Source of the DNA: Kaistella pullorum
GTDB lineage: Bacteria > Bacteroidota > Bacteroidia > Flavobacteriales > Weeksellaceae
Direction of reading: 5' to 3'
Length of the DNA stretch: 64,000 bases
Assembly (NCBI RefSeq): GCF_014837035.1
Contig: NZ_JACSPS010000004.1
Coordinates: 1 to 64,000 of the forward strand
The notes below the pieces were generated by a model. The model worked only from the letters and a program-made list of their open reading frames with translations, did no database searches and was not told the DNA's origin. Each line of letters begins with the position of its first letter. The stretch's first letter is position 1. The position numbers and the translations under genes were made by a program. Below are positions 1 to 7,614 of this stretch, piece after piece.

Positions 1-180
1 AAAAAGCCCGGATTTCCAATGCTGAATTAATTACAAAAACGGATTTTGGACCGGCGGAAGGTAGTATGGGCGGTAACTCGCTTATATGTATCACTAAGTT
101 ATACAAAGCCAACATACACGCGGCGTATAGGTATAAAAAAACAATACATTATTCGTTTGATAAAAATAGAGAAAAAACAC

Positions 181-1224
181 TTACAAATCATCAAACGGAC
201 TTTTTATTTGCTGCAGACTTTTCATACTCACGTGCGTATAAATCTCGGTGGTCCTGCTGCTGCTGTGTCCCAGCAGTTCCTGGATATACCGCAGATCAGT
301 GCCGCTCTCCAACAGATGCGTAGCGTAGCTGTGCCGAAGCCAGTGCAGTGTCACAGGTTTAGTGACCTTTGCTTTTTCCAAAGCCAGTTTCAAAACGCGC
401 TGCAGACTTTGCTCACTGTATTGTTCTCCCGAACGTTGCCCCTCAAAAAGCCACGTTTGTGGCCGGTACGCTATGTAATATTGCCGCAGCAGATCCAGTA
501 CTTTAGCCGAAAGCGGCGTAATTCTGTCTTTGCGGCCTTTAGATTGCCTGATGAGTACCACGTTCCTCTGCGAATCTATATCCTCTGGTTTCAGGTGAAG
601 CAGCTCACTCCGCCTCAATCCGCAGCTGTAGATAAGGCACAGCATCGTTTTATGCTTGATGTTATAGTGAGCCTCCAGGATATTTTTCACCTCTTCTTTA
701 CTCAAAACGTTCGGTAATGTTTTAGGCTTCTTGGGGCGGTCAATTTTATCGGTTTCAATCTGTGTATCAAGCACCGTCCTGAAATACAGTTTTATCGCAT
801 TGGTCACCTGATTCTGGTAAGACGCCGAGAGATTTTTCTTCAGGATATAATCATTATTAAAGTCGAGCACATCGGCGTTCGTCAGTGCACCAACCTCTTT
901 CTTGCGGTAATATACCAGAAAAACTCTTAAGGCCTGTTTATAGGTATCGATGGTGCTCGCACTGTACCGTTTGGCAGAAAGCCAGCGGCCGAATTTCACC
1001 AGATGCTCCTGCCCTTCTGCTGAGGGCTCAGTGTCCTGTTTTGGGATCAGCTTAAATCTTTCCCTGTTCTCCGCCGTATCCGGCAGATGCCAATATTTTT
1101 TCTGAGGATTCCAGCGGGCATCATCAAGCAGCTTGATTCTTCGGATCAGTTCCGCATCCCGTTCGAATTCTACAGCGATACGGTCAGTATGATGATGTTT
1201 GATCAGTCTGGCTTTCCATCTCAT
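181..1224 (-). CDS. Tyrosine recombinase (XerC/XerD-like site-specific integrase)
   Basis: A 347-residue tyrosine recombinase that cuts and rejoins DNA through a covalent 3'-phosphotyrosine. All catalytic residues are visible: R204 in GLRRSELL, a beta-hairpin lysine near 229-232, H294 and R297 in HWLRHSYATH, H320 in ELLGH, and nucleophile Y329 in TEIYTHVS. Residues 1-60 form a small N-terminal domain (WNPQKKYWHLP) seen on stand-alone Bacteroidota integrases; 65-150 is the SAM-like core-binding domain. The start is an ATG. The extra helix that marks integron integrases is not visible, so it is not IntI. It probably belongs to a small accessory locus or invertible segment, but no duplicated attachment site was found nearby. 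Family assignment is firm; the target is unknown. Confidence 0.93.
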   Translation of the reverse strand: MRWKARLIKHHHTDRIAVEFERDAELIRRIKLLDDARWNPQKKYWHLPDTAENRERFKLIPKQDTEPSAEGQEHLVKFGRWLSAKRYSASTIDTYKQALRVFLVYYRKKEVGALTNADVLDFNNDYILKKNLSASYQNQVTNAIKLYFRTVLDTQIETDKIDRPKKPKTLPNVLSKEEVKNILEAHYNIKHKTMLCLIYSCGLRRSELLHLKPEDIDSQRNVVLIRQSKGRKDRITPLSAKVLDLLRQYYIAYRPQTWLFEGQRSGEQYSEQSLQRVLKLALEKAKVTKPVTLHWLRHSYATHLLESGTDLRYIQELLGHSSSRTTEIYTHVSMKSLQQIKSPFDDL

Positions 1225-1557
1225 GGCATACAGAATTGTCTGATTAAAGGTAAATAAAGTCAGGAAATATATGCCCAGAAGTCTGAAAATTGTGGATGAA
1301 TGCCCGGGCGGCTGCCGAAAGTCCGTTTTTGGTACCTGTCCCTTGCTTCAATCCTCGGCGCATCCCTTAATTTCCTTCGGGCTATCTGCAATATAAGTCC
1401 AATATAAGTGCAATATTTATGCAATAAATTATTAGAGATTCAATGCGGAAACAATGCTTTAATGTTGTATCTTTAACGGACGGAACCCATTGAAGGTCAG
1501 GAAGAAAATGATTTGCAGCGAGGTTCATAAAACGTTAACCTTATACGCTGGATTGAT
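1225..1557. other. Gene-free 333-bp stretch between integrase and unknown ORF
   Basis: No convincing coding sequence. It holds a four-copy 11-bp repeat at 1388-1431 (listed separately) and a weak -7-like TATCTTTA near 1467-1474. The rest looks like ordinary AT-rich spacer. It is the shared upstream region of the leftward integrase and the rightward ORF at 1558. Confidence 0.6.
1388..1431. repeat. Four 11-bp tandem iterons
   Basis: Four units in exact 11-bp register: GCAATATAAGT, CCAATATAAGT, GCAATATTTAT, GCAATAAATTA. The first two differ at one base; the last two keep the GCAAT core. The period is close to one helical turn, so a protein would meet each copy on the same DNA face. The block lies between the divergent integrase and the ORF at 1558, so it may be an operator or recombinase accessory site. 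Function is inference. Confidence 0.7.
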
Positions 1558-2274
1558 ATGGCAAATATAAAGAAAAACGGGAATCTGAGTGGGGCAATTG
1601 GCAATATTGTTTTTGTAAATGACGGCGACCGCGTGTTTGCCCGCGCCATAACCAACCGAGTGAAACAGTCTCAGCGCACCAAAGATTCTTCCCGGACGTT
1701 TGGCCTCGTCAGCAACCGCGAAAAAATCTTCCGCCTCCGCTTATTGCATGAGATGGGCATCCCCGCCCTGCAATATTTTGCTGCCCGCCACCGCGCCCGG
1801 ATACGGAAAACACTGACAGCGCAGAGCAGCGGCACCAGCACAGACAATCCCACGTTCAGCAATCCGCAGGCACTTGCCGGCTTCAGTTTTAATCCAAAAA
1901 CTGAATGGCAGAGCTGCACCAATTTTTTCCCCGAGTTCGTCATACAGTCCGTCTCTGAAATGAAGGTTATCCTACCCGAAATTAAATGGAAAGAACAAAT
2001 CATGCCACCCAAAAACAGCACTTCCGGCAGACTCACCCTCCTTGCCCTGACGGTAGATCTGAACAGTACCTCCGTTCCGTTAAACATAATGTCAAGACTT
2101 GAGCTCGATATAAGTGAAGGCTCGTCTGCACCCGGGCAGGAATGGACTTTCCCCGCCGGTCTGTCTGCCGGCTGGCTTTTAATCGCAGCCTGTCTGAAAT
2201 TTAAATCTAAGAATGAGCTTGATGCCACGCAGCAGTTTGCCGCAACATACTTGTGGGCAGGCCTGACTGGTTAG
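1558..2274 (+). CDS. Unknown protein, possibly DUF6266-like
   Basis: A 238-residue protein I do not firmly recognise. The N-terminus (MANIKKNGNLSGAIGNIVF) and the following basic stretch (residues about 25-60, ending in a REKIFRLRLLHEMG-like helix) recall a Bacteroidota family of unknown function (DUF6266). Residues 60-95 are rich in Arg, Ala and Gln; the rest looks like mixed beta structure. No signal peptide, lipobox or membrane segment is evident. It starts at an ATG downstream of the 11-bp repeats, diverges from the integrase and converges with the gene ending at 2305, 30 bp away. Placement beside a recombinase suggests accessory DNA. Confidence 0.6.
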   Translation: MANIKKNGNLSGAIGNIVFVNDGDRVFARAITNRVKQSQRTKDSSRTFGLVSNREKIFRLRLLHEMGIPALQYFAARHRARIRKTLTAQSSGTSTDNPTFSNPQALAGFSFNPKTEWQSCTNFFPEFVIQSVSEMKVILPEIKWKEQIMPPKNSTSGRLTLLALTVDLNSTSVPLNIMSRLELDISEGSSAPGQEWTFPAGLSAGWLLIAACLKFKSKNELDATQQFAATYLWAGLTG

Positions 2275-2304
2275 GGAAGTACATGATTTTTTAAGAAAAC
2301 CGCA

Positions 2305-3330
2305 CTAAATGAGTCTCATTTTCACGATCCTGTTTTTGCCGGCTAAAACCACGGTGTTGCGATCGATCCATTCACAGATATACAGTCCTTTTTCCTCCGA
2401 AACCGTGGTCCACGTTTTCCCGGAATCATTTGAAAACTCAATGTTCCGGTCCCCTACCGCGAGAATTTCCCGGCCTTTTGATCCGGGTCTGAATTTCACG
2501 CAGGTCTTGTAACCGCCATTTTTTCCAGAAGCCTGAATCTGCCAGGTCTTACCACCGTCATGCGTCGTGGCGATATTGTTGATGTTTTCTGTCTGTTTCG
2601 TGTAATCTCCCCCCACCGCGATTCCGAATTTTTCATCATAAAAGTCGATTGAATAGATACCCTGCGAAGATGTGCCCTGAATGAAGGGTGTTTCGAAAGC
2701 TTGCCACTTCGTAGGCTTATTCCACTGAAATGTGAAAATACGCGCTCTGGACCCACCGCTGGCAATCCACACCCGGCTGCCTTTCATCGCGATATTAGAA
2801 TTGCTGGCAGCGAAATGCGCCTCGCCCGGAAAGTAGGTAGGGAAATCTATTTTTGCAACGCCGGACTGGTAATTTCCTACAGGCAGCAATATGATCGGAT
2901 TAGCACGTCCGTTCTCATCAGGATCGCTTATCGCCAGTCCGCGGTGATGACGGTCATACATAAAAGCATCAAAAAATGCCGACTTCTTTCGGTCGGTCAT
3001 AAAAAGCGATACCTTTAAGGTCTTTTTGTGAATTTTAAATAAATACGCCGGACTCAGGATATTGATCAGTTCAAAATGTTTGCTGCTTTGGGCTAATGTG
3101 CGGAACTCCAGTTTCTCATCGGCCACCCGAATCTGTTTCCGGTCAGCCGTATCTCTCAGGCTCACGTAGCCAAATTTAGAATCGGTGCCGGCATACCAAA
3201 CCTTTCCGCCGTAGATCTGCAGCGCACGGATTGAGATGTTGTCTTTTAATAAAGTTTCAAACGCCACGGTCTGCCCATACAGATAACTGGACATGAAGAT
3301 GATGATTAAAAACTGCAACTTACCCCTCAC
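2305..3330 (-). CDS. Secreted Ycf48/BNR-type beta-propeller protein
   Basis: A 341-residue probable exported protein with repeated beta-propeller blades like the plant/cyanobacterial Ycf48 fold and BNR repeats. Blades carry motifs such as TTHDGGKTWQI and FSNDSGKTWTTV near residues 255-310, and earlier KVWYAGTDSKFGYV. The N-terminus (MRGKLQFLIIIFMSSYLYGQ) fits a signal peptide. The first codon of this frame is GTG; an internal ATG at 3294 would shorten the signal, so GTG is preferred. In Flavobacteria these are often named oxidoreductase, but no cofactor motif is visible and I do not assign a reaction. Confidence 0.75.
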   Translation of the reverse strand: MRGKLQFLIIIFMSSYLYGQTVAFETLLKDNISIRALQIYGGKVWYAGTDSKFGYVSLRDTADRKQIRVADEKLEFRTLAQSSKHFELINILSPAYLFKIHKKTLKVSLFMTDRKKSAFFDAFMYDRHHRGLAISDPDENGRANPIILLPVGNYQSGVAKIDFPTYFPGEAHFAASNSNIAMKGSRVWIASGGSRARIFTFQWNKPTKWQAFETPFIQGTSSQGIYSIDFYDEKFGIAVGGDYTKQTENINNIATTHDGGKTWQIQASGKNGGYKTCVKFRPGSKGREILAVGDRNIEFSNDSGKTWTTVSEEKGLYICEWIDRNTVVLAGKNRIVKMRLI

Positions 3331-3370
3331 TTTATCTTAATTTTTAATAAATATTTCGCTCCACTCCGTT

Positions 3371-3516
3371 TTTGTCATCGCGCGCACTAAAGCAAACCCG
3401 TCTGCAATAACTTTGTCATTGCGATCCGCCGCGGCGGAGAAGCAAACCCGTTTGCAAAGCAAACGCACTCAACAACTCAATTACTTAACAACTCAAACAC
3501 TCAATCACTCACTCAC
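3371..3516. repeat. Intergenic repeat pair and low-complexity tract
   Basis: Two copies of a unit starting TTTGTCAT(C/T)GCG and ending AGCAAACCCGT(C/T)TGCAA at 3371-3407 and 3412-3457. The second copy carries a perfect GC palindrome, CCGCCGCGGCGG, near 3426-3437. A degenerate tract of ACTCAA-like words follows at 3466-3516. The unit resembles the dispersed GTCATTGCGA...GAAGCAA elements common between genes in Bacteroidota. Only local copies can be seen here. Confidence 0.6.
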
Positions 3517-3541
3517 AAAAAAGCCCCACAAAACGCAGGGC
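3517..3541 (-). terminator. Rho-independent terminator of the permease gene
   Basis: Read on the minus strand, GCCCTGCG-TTTT-GTGGGGC folds into a GC-rich hairpin with wobble pairs and is followed by six T residues. It starts 7 bp after the stop codon of the permease. Confidence 0.75.
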
Positions 3542-3547
3542 CCTCAT

Positions 3548-5224
3548 TTACTTTTTAAATTTAAAATAATAGTATCCGTACAGAACGGCGTGAACCACGA
3601 TCATAAAGACCGAGAACATAATCAGACCGCTGTCATCGGTTTCCGCATTCTGATGATGCAGGTAGGCCAAAACTGCCAGCGTCACGGTGAGCCCGAAACC
3701 GGAAATAGCCGTTACCGTATAGTTTTTCGGGCTGTCTGTAGTGTTATTGGCCTTGCCAAGGAAAGAGTTTTTGATCCCGCGGAACAGGTACACATCAAGG
3801 CCGATCATCATCCAGCAAACCAAACGGATCCAGGTGTCAAACGGCAGGAACGCCATCATCCCGAAACATACGAGAATACCCAGAACCGGAACCAGCGGCA
3901 CCAAAGGCGTACGGAACGCACGTGGTGCATCGGGCTGGGTTTTTCTGAGGACAAGTACGCCCACACACACGAGGATGAATGCGAACAGCGTACCGATACT
4001 GGTCATCTCACCCACTACTCTGCCCGGAATGAAGGCGGCGAACAGACTCACGAAAACCAGGAAGAAAAGGTTGGATTTCCAGGGTGTGCGGTATTTCGGA
4101 TGAACTTCGCTGAAAACTTTCGGCAGCAGACCGTCTTTACTCATCGAGTAGAAAACGCGGCTCTGGCCCATAAGCATCACAAGAATTACGGACGCATAAC
4201 CTAAAAGGATTGCCAGAATGATCGATGTATTCAGCCACGGATAGGCAGGAACTACTGCTCCGTTCACTACCTCGCCCATCGCATCGATCGCGATAGCTAC
4301 CGGTGCCAAATGGTCTGAACCGCCTCCGGCGGTGAAAGCTTTGTAATGTACAACACCTACCATCACATAAGCGAAGATGATATAGAGTACTGTACAGATC
4401 AGCAGTGATCCCATAATACCGATCGGCATTGCTTTCTTCGGATTTTTAGTTTCCTGCGCAGCCGTAGAAACCGCGTCGAAGCCTATATAGGCGAAGAAGA
4501 CGACCGCCGCGGCCCTTATGATTCCGGACCAGCCGTACTCGCCAAACTTACCTGTGTTTTCAGGGATAAGCGGGGTAAGGTTTTCAGGCTTTACATATTT
4601 AAATCCTACAATGATGAAGATAAGTACAATGGCTACTTTCAGGACCACGATTGCACCGTTTACGCCTGCAGATTCGCTGGTGCCTTTGATCAGGATCAGC
4701 GACATGACCAGCACGATGAAGATGGCAGGCAGGTTGATGATGCCGCTCGCTCCGCTCGCAGTGATGTCAAACGGGGTGGTCATCAGTGTTTCGGGTAAAG
4801 CGACGCCGAAGGAATGGAAAAACTTCCCGAGGTATCCACTCCAGCTCGATGCCACGGTTGCAGCGCCCACCGCATATTCAAGAACCAGATCCCAGCCGAT
4901 GATCCACGCGATGAATTCGCCCATGGTGGCGTAAGAGTACGTATAGGCACTTCCCGCTACCGGGATCATCGAGGCAAACTCAGCATAGCACAGACCCGCA
5001 AAAGCACAGCCCAGGGCCGCGATAATGAAGGAAATCATGATGCCGGGCCCGGCGTAGTTCGCCGCAGCCATTCCTGTGATTGAGAATAGGCCGGCACCGA
5101 TGATAGCGCCGATGCCTAAGGCTACAAGTGAGAGTGAGGATAAGGTTTTCTTCAGCCCGTGCTCAGATTCATCGGCTTCCGCCATGAGCTGGTTGAGAGG
5201 TTTTGTTCTCCAGAGATTCGACAT
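3548..5224 (-). CDS. APC-family amino acid permease
   Basis: A 558-residue inner-membrane amino acid transporter of the APC superfamily, closest in look to the cationic amino acid transporter (CAT/YfnA) group. The hallmark first helix is present (LGIGAIIGAGLFSITG), as are AEFASMIPVAGSAYTY in helix 3 and FFAYIGFDAVSTAAQETKNP in the helix 6-7 region. About 12-14 hydrophobic segments are visible. The chosen start is the ATG at 5224 (MSNLWRTKPL); an upstream ATG in frame at 5266 adds 14 residues and overlaps the predicted promoter box at 5245-5252, so it is unlikely. Substrate is not determinable. Monocistronic, closed by the terminator at 3517-3541. Confidence 0.9.
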   Translation of the reverse strand: MSNLWRTKPLNQLMAEADESEHGLKKTLSSLSLVALGIGAIIGAGLFSITGMAAANYAGPGIMISFIIAALGCAFAGLCYAEFASMIPVAGSAYTYSYATMGEFIAWIIGWDLVLEYAVGAATVASSWSGYLGKFFHSFGVALPETLMTTPFDITASGASGIINLPAIFIVLVMSLILIKGTSESAGVNGAIVVLKVAIVLIFIIVGFKYVKPENLTPLIPENTGKFGEYGWSGIIRAAAVVFFAYIGFDAVSTAAQETKNPKKAMPIGIMGSLLICTVLYIIFAYVMVGVVHYKAFTAGGGSDHLAPVAIAIDAMGEVVNGAVVPAYPWLNTSIILAILLGYASVILVMLMGQSRVFYSMSKDGLLPKVFSEVHPKYRTPWKSNLFFLVFVSLFAAFIPGRVVGEMTSIGTLFAFILVCVGVLVLRKTQPDAPRAFRTPLVPLVPVLGILVCFGMMAFLPFDTWIRLVCWMMIGLDVYLFRGIKNSFLGKANNTTDSPKNYTVTAISGFGLTVTLAVLAYLHHQNAETDDSGLIMFSVFMIVVHAVLYGYYYFKFKK

Positions 5225-5244
5225 TTTTTCGTTTTTAAGATTTC

Positions 5245-5252
5245 CAAAAATA
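5245..5252 (-). promoter_or_regulatory. Predicted -7 box for the permease
   Basis: Minus-strand TATTTTTG matches the Bacteroidota -7 consensus TAnnTTTG. It lies 20 bp upstream of the ATG at 5224. No clear -33 TTG at the usual spacing. Confidence 0.45.
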
Positions 5253-5445
5253 TAAAAATTTGCCAATGATTAACTGTTTTCCGACACTTTCTTTTCCGAT
5301 AAAATTTATAAAACAGCTAAATTTCTGAATATCATAACGAATTGTTGAATTTAGACCTGTGTATATCCTGATGCACTTTAAAAGGAAACCGTTTGAATGT
5401 TTCCATTTAGCAGCTCCCCGGTCACTCTTTTTTTGTTCATTTATC

Positions 5446-5453
5446 TATCTTTG
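5446..5453 (+). promoter_or_regulatory. -7 box directly before pnuC
   Basis: TATCTTTG matches TAnnTTTG and ends only 4 bp before the pnuC ATG. If used, transcription would begin at or next to the start codon, giving a leaderless mRNA. There is no TTTG at normal spacing upstream; a T-rich tract lies at 5427-5435. Confidence 0.45.
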
Positions 5454-5457
5454 ACCC

Positions 5458-6114
5458 ATGGATCTGCATACGCTGTTTATAAAGCCTTACGAATCTTACC
5501 ATACCTACCAGATCATCCTGGAATTCACCGCCACTTTCTTCGGGCTGCTGAGTGTGTATTTCTCGATCCGCAAAAACATCTGGGTCTACCCTACGGGTAT
5601 TGTTTCCACCGTACTGTATGTGTATATTTTATTTAAATTCGGCCTGCTGGGCGACATGCTGATCAACTTCTATTACACGGTGATGAGCGTATATGGCTGG
5701 GTTTTATGGGCCAGAAGTTCCGATGATCACGTCCATGTCGAGGTTTCGCGCACCACCAGACGCGAATGGCTGCTATGCAGCCTCCTGTTTGTCATCAGTC
5801 TGATATTGGTCACCGCAGTTTATTACTACAAACCTTTACTTGACACCCAACTTTCTGCCGAAAAAGTAATCTTAGGACTAGACCACCTCGACTGGGCCAA
5901 CTGGTTGGATGTCTTCACCACTGCAATTTTCCTCGTCGGGATGTGGCTGATGGCAAAAAGACGGATTGAAAACTGGATTTTCTGGATCGTTGGAGACCTC
6001 ATATGCATACCCATGATGCTGCATAAAGGCCTGGGTATTACTTCGGTACAGTATTTGGTTTTTACGGTAATGGCCATCATCGGGTATCGGGAATGGTACA
6101 GAAGTTTAAAATAA
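5458..6114 (+). CDS. pnuC: PnuC-family transporter (nicotinamide riboside or related vitamin)
   Basis: A 218-residue polytopic membrane protein of the PnuC family, facilitators for nicotinamide riboside and, in some relatives (PnuT), thiamine. Family landmarks are YPTGIVSTVLYVYILF in the second helix region, the FYYTVMSVYGWVLW segment, a DVFTTAIFLVGMWLMAKR stretch and the IENWIFWIVGDLICIP motif. Six or seven hydrophobic helices are visible and the length is normal. I see no TPP riboswitch upstream, which slightly favours the NAD-precursor role over thiamine. The small lipoprotein gene starts 16 bp downstream and may be co-transcribed. Confidence 0.9.
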   Translation: MDLHTLFIKPYESYHTYQIILEFTATFFGLLSVYFSIRKNIWVYPTGIVSTVLYVYILFKFGLLGDMLINFYYTVMSVYGWVLWARSSDDHVHVEVSRTTRREWLLCSLLFVISLILVTAVYYYKPLLDTQLSAEKVILGLDHLDWANWLDVFTTAIFLVGMWLMAKRRIENWIFWIVGDLICIPMMLHKGLGITSVQYLVFTVMAIIGYREWYRSLK

Positions 6115-6130
6115 TTTAATTTAAAATAAA

Positions 6131-6727
6131 ATGAAAAATTCAATAAAAATAGTAGCGATGATAATCGGTTTCGCAGGCCTCACTTCCTGCGTGGCCTATC
6201 AGGATGGCTACGCAGACAACAGCAGGTATGGTGACCCGTACTACAGTAACGGATATTATTACGCGCCTTCGTCCTATTATGGTTCCGGCGGATATTACGG
6301 AAACGACGGTTACTACTACCGCGACAACATGAATTATTATTATGATAATGGCGTTCCCTATTATGTAGGCCGAAACAACACGAAAATCTATGTAGTAAGA
6401 CAAGCCGGAGCGGGAAACAGCGGAAATACAAACTCTGCTACATTCAGAAACAGCGGAACGGTGCAGAGCTCACCGGCAGCTAATGTCCGGACACGTAACA
6501 CAGCGAACCAGGGCTTTAGAGCGCCAAACAGTGCAAGCCAAACTACTGCACGCAAAGAAAGTCTTCGCGCCACTACCACGACACGCACACAGACTCCCGC
6601 TCAGGCGGCACAAAGCCAGCGCGGTTTCCGAAACACTGCTCCGCAAACGCAGTCTGCACCTGCAGCTCCCGTAATCAGGGAATCGGCAAAGCAGAACTTA
6701 CCGGCCGGCACGCGTGGTTCGCGGTAA
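6131..6727 (+). CDS. Tyr/Gly-rich lipoprotein, unknown function
   Basis: A 198-residue predicted lipoprotein. The signal peptide ends in the lipobox LTSC with the lipidated cysteine at residue 20. Residues 25-75 are a low-complexity run of Tyr, Gly, Asn and Asp (SYYGSGGYYGNDGYYY-like), followed by a short structured part (PYYVGRNNTKIYVVRQ) and a C-terminal half rich in Ser, Thr, Gln, Ala and Arg. Conserved enzymatic motifs are absent. It looks like a surface or periplasmic structural or adhesive protein; this is inference from composition. It follows pnuC by 16 bp and is closed by the hairpin at 6744-6773. Confidence 0.75.
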   Translation: MKNSIKIVAMIIGFAGLTSCVAYQDGYADNSRYGDPYYSNGYYYAPSSYYGSGGYYGNDGYYYRDNMNYYYDNGVPYYVGRNNTKIYVVRQAGAGNSGNTNSATFRNSGTVQSSPAANVRTRNTANQGFRAPNSASQTTARKESLRATTTTRTQTPAQAAQSQRGFRNTAPQTQSAPAAPVIRESAKQNLPAGTRGSR

Positions 6728-6743
6728 ACTATAATTTAGAAAC

Positions 6744-6773
6744 AAAGGGTTGAAGTTTTCGGCCCTTTTTTTG
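6744..6773 (+). terminator. Terminator after the lipoprotein gene
   Basis: AAAGGG pairs with CCCTTT around a 13-nt loop and runs into a T tract. Modest stem, 16 bp after the stop codon. Confidence 0.55.
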
Positions 6774-6804
6774 TGCGTACAGCACATTTTAAAACGTAAT
6801 TTTG
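6770..6804 (+). promoter_or_regulatory. Predicted promoter of dapF-mltG
   Basis: TAATTTTG at 6797-6804 fits the -7 box; TTTG at 6770-6773 is a candidate -33 element with a 23-bp spacer, at the long end of the known range. The dapF ATG is 29 bp downstream. Confidence 0.5.
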
Positions 6805-6832
6805 CAGCCCTCAAAAAAACTTTAATACTGCT

Positions 6833-7600
6833 ATGGAATTCTACAAATACCAGGGAACCGGCAACGATTTTGTGATGATCGACAACCGTAATCTTCAGTT
6901 TCCGAAAAACAAAGCACTGGTAGCAAAACTCTGCGACAGGCGATTCGGGATCGGTGGTGACGGACTCATCTTACTCGAAAATCACGAAACCGCAGATTTC
7001 AAAATGGTCTATTTCAATTCAGACGGCAGCGAGAGTACCATGTGCGGAAACGGCGGCCGCTGCATCGTGGCCTTTGCTGAATTTCTCGGAATCATCGCGG
7101 GCCGGACAACATTTGAAGCCATCGACGGCACACACGAAGCCTATATCCGGAATGGTATTGTAAAACTTAAAATGATTGATGTTGACAGGATCTATGAAGC
7201 TGCTGACGGTCACACCCTCAATACCGGTTCGCCTCATCTGGTGAGCTGGATAAGCGATCTTCAGAACTTCGATGTCTATAATAATGGTAACAAAATCCGG
7301 AATTCTGCGACTTACAGCAGGGAAGGAATCAACGTAAACTTTGCCGAACAGATTTCCGAAAATGAAATCGCGGTCCGCACCTATGAACGTGGGGTTGAAG
7401 ATGAGACTTTCAGCTGCGGTACGGGCGCCACGGCGGCGGCACTTACTTTTTTAAAAGACAAAGACGCCAGTGAAGTGAAAGTAATGGTTTTGGGTGGAAA
7501 CCTGAAGGTGTACGCCGGGAGAGATGGCGATTCATTTAAAAATATTTGGCTCGAAGGCCCGGCAGAACAGGTTTTTAAAGGTGAGATAACGGTACAATAA
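6833..7600 (+). CDS. dapF: Diaminopimelate epimerase
   Basis: A 255-residue cofactor-independent racemase that interconverts LL- and meso-diaminopimelate, the last step before lysine and the source of diaminopimelate for peptidoglycan. Both catalytic cysteines are present: C71 in MCGNGGRC and C195 in SCGTGATA. The N-terminal substrate motif GTGNDFVMID is intact, and two similar alpha/beta lobes are visible. Normal length is about 260-280, so this is compact but complete. mltG begins 14 bp after the stop, so the two are very likely one operon. Confidence 0.97.
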   Translation: MEFYKYQGTGNDFVMIDNRNLQFPKNKALVAKLCDRRFGIGGDGLILLENHETADFKMVYFNSDGSESTMCGNGGRCIVAFAEFLGIIAGRTTFEAIDGTHEAYIRNGIVKLKMIDVDRIYEAADGHTLNTGSPHLVSWISDLQNFDVYNNGNKIRNSATYSREGINVNFAEQISENEIAVRTYERGVEDETFSCGTGATAAALTFLKDKDASEVKVMVLGGNLKVYAGRDGDSFKNIWLEGPAEQVFKGEITVQ

Positions 7601-7614
7601 AATTCAGACAATAC

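Noticed and set aside
1-180. Possible attC or attachment site beside the integrase
   Set aside because: Short imperfect inverted words (TAACT/AGTTA) occur, but no canonical GTTRRRY/RYYYAAC core or direct repeat copy is visible, and the integrase lacks the IntI insertion.
1671-2228. Minus-strand open frame inside the ORF at 1558
   Set aside because: It is an antisense shadow; the plus-strand frame has the conserved-looking N-terminus and an ATG downstream of the repeats.
3413-4204. Plus-strand open frame over the permease 3' end
   Set aside because: It is antisense to a clear APC permease and has a low-complexity His/Glu/Asn-rich composition typical of shadow frames.
5267-5457. TPP riboswitch upstream of pnuC
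   Set aside because: No CUGAGA or ACCUGAUC-like motifs were found.
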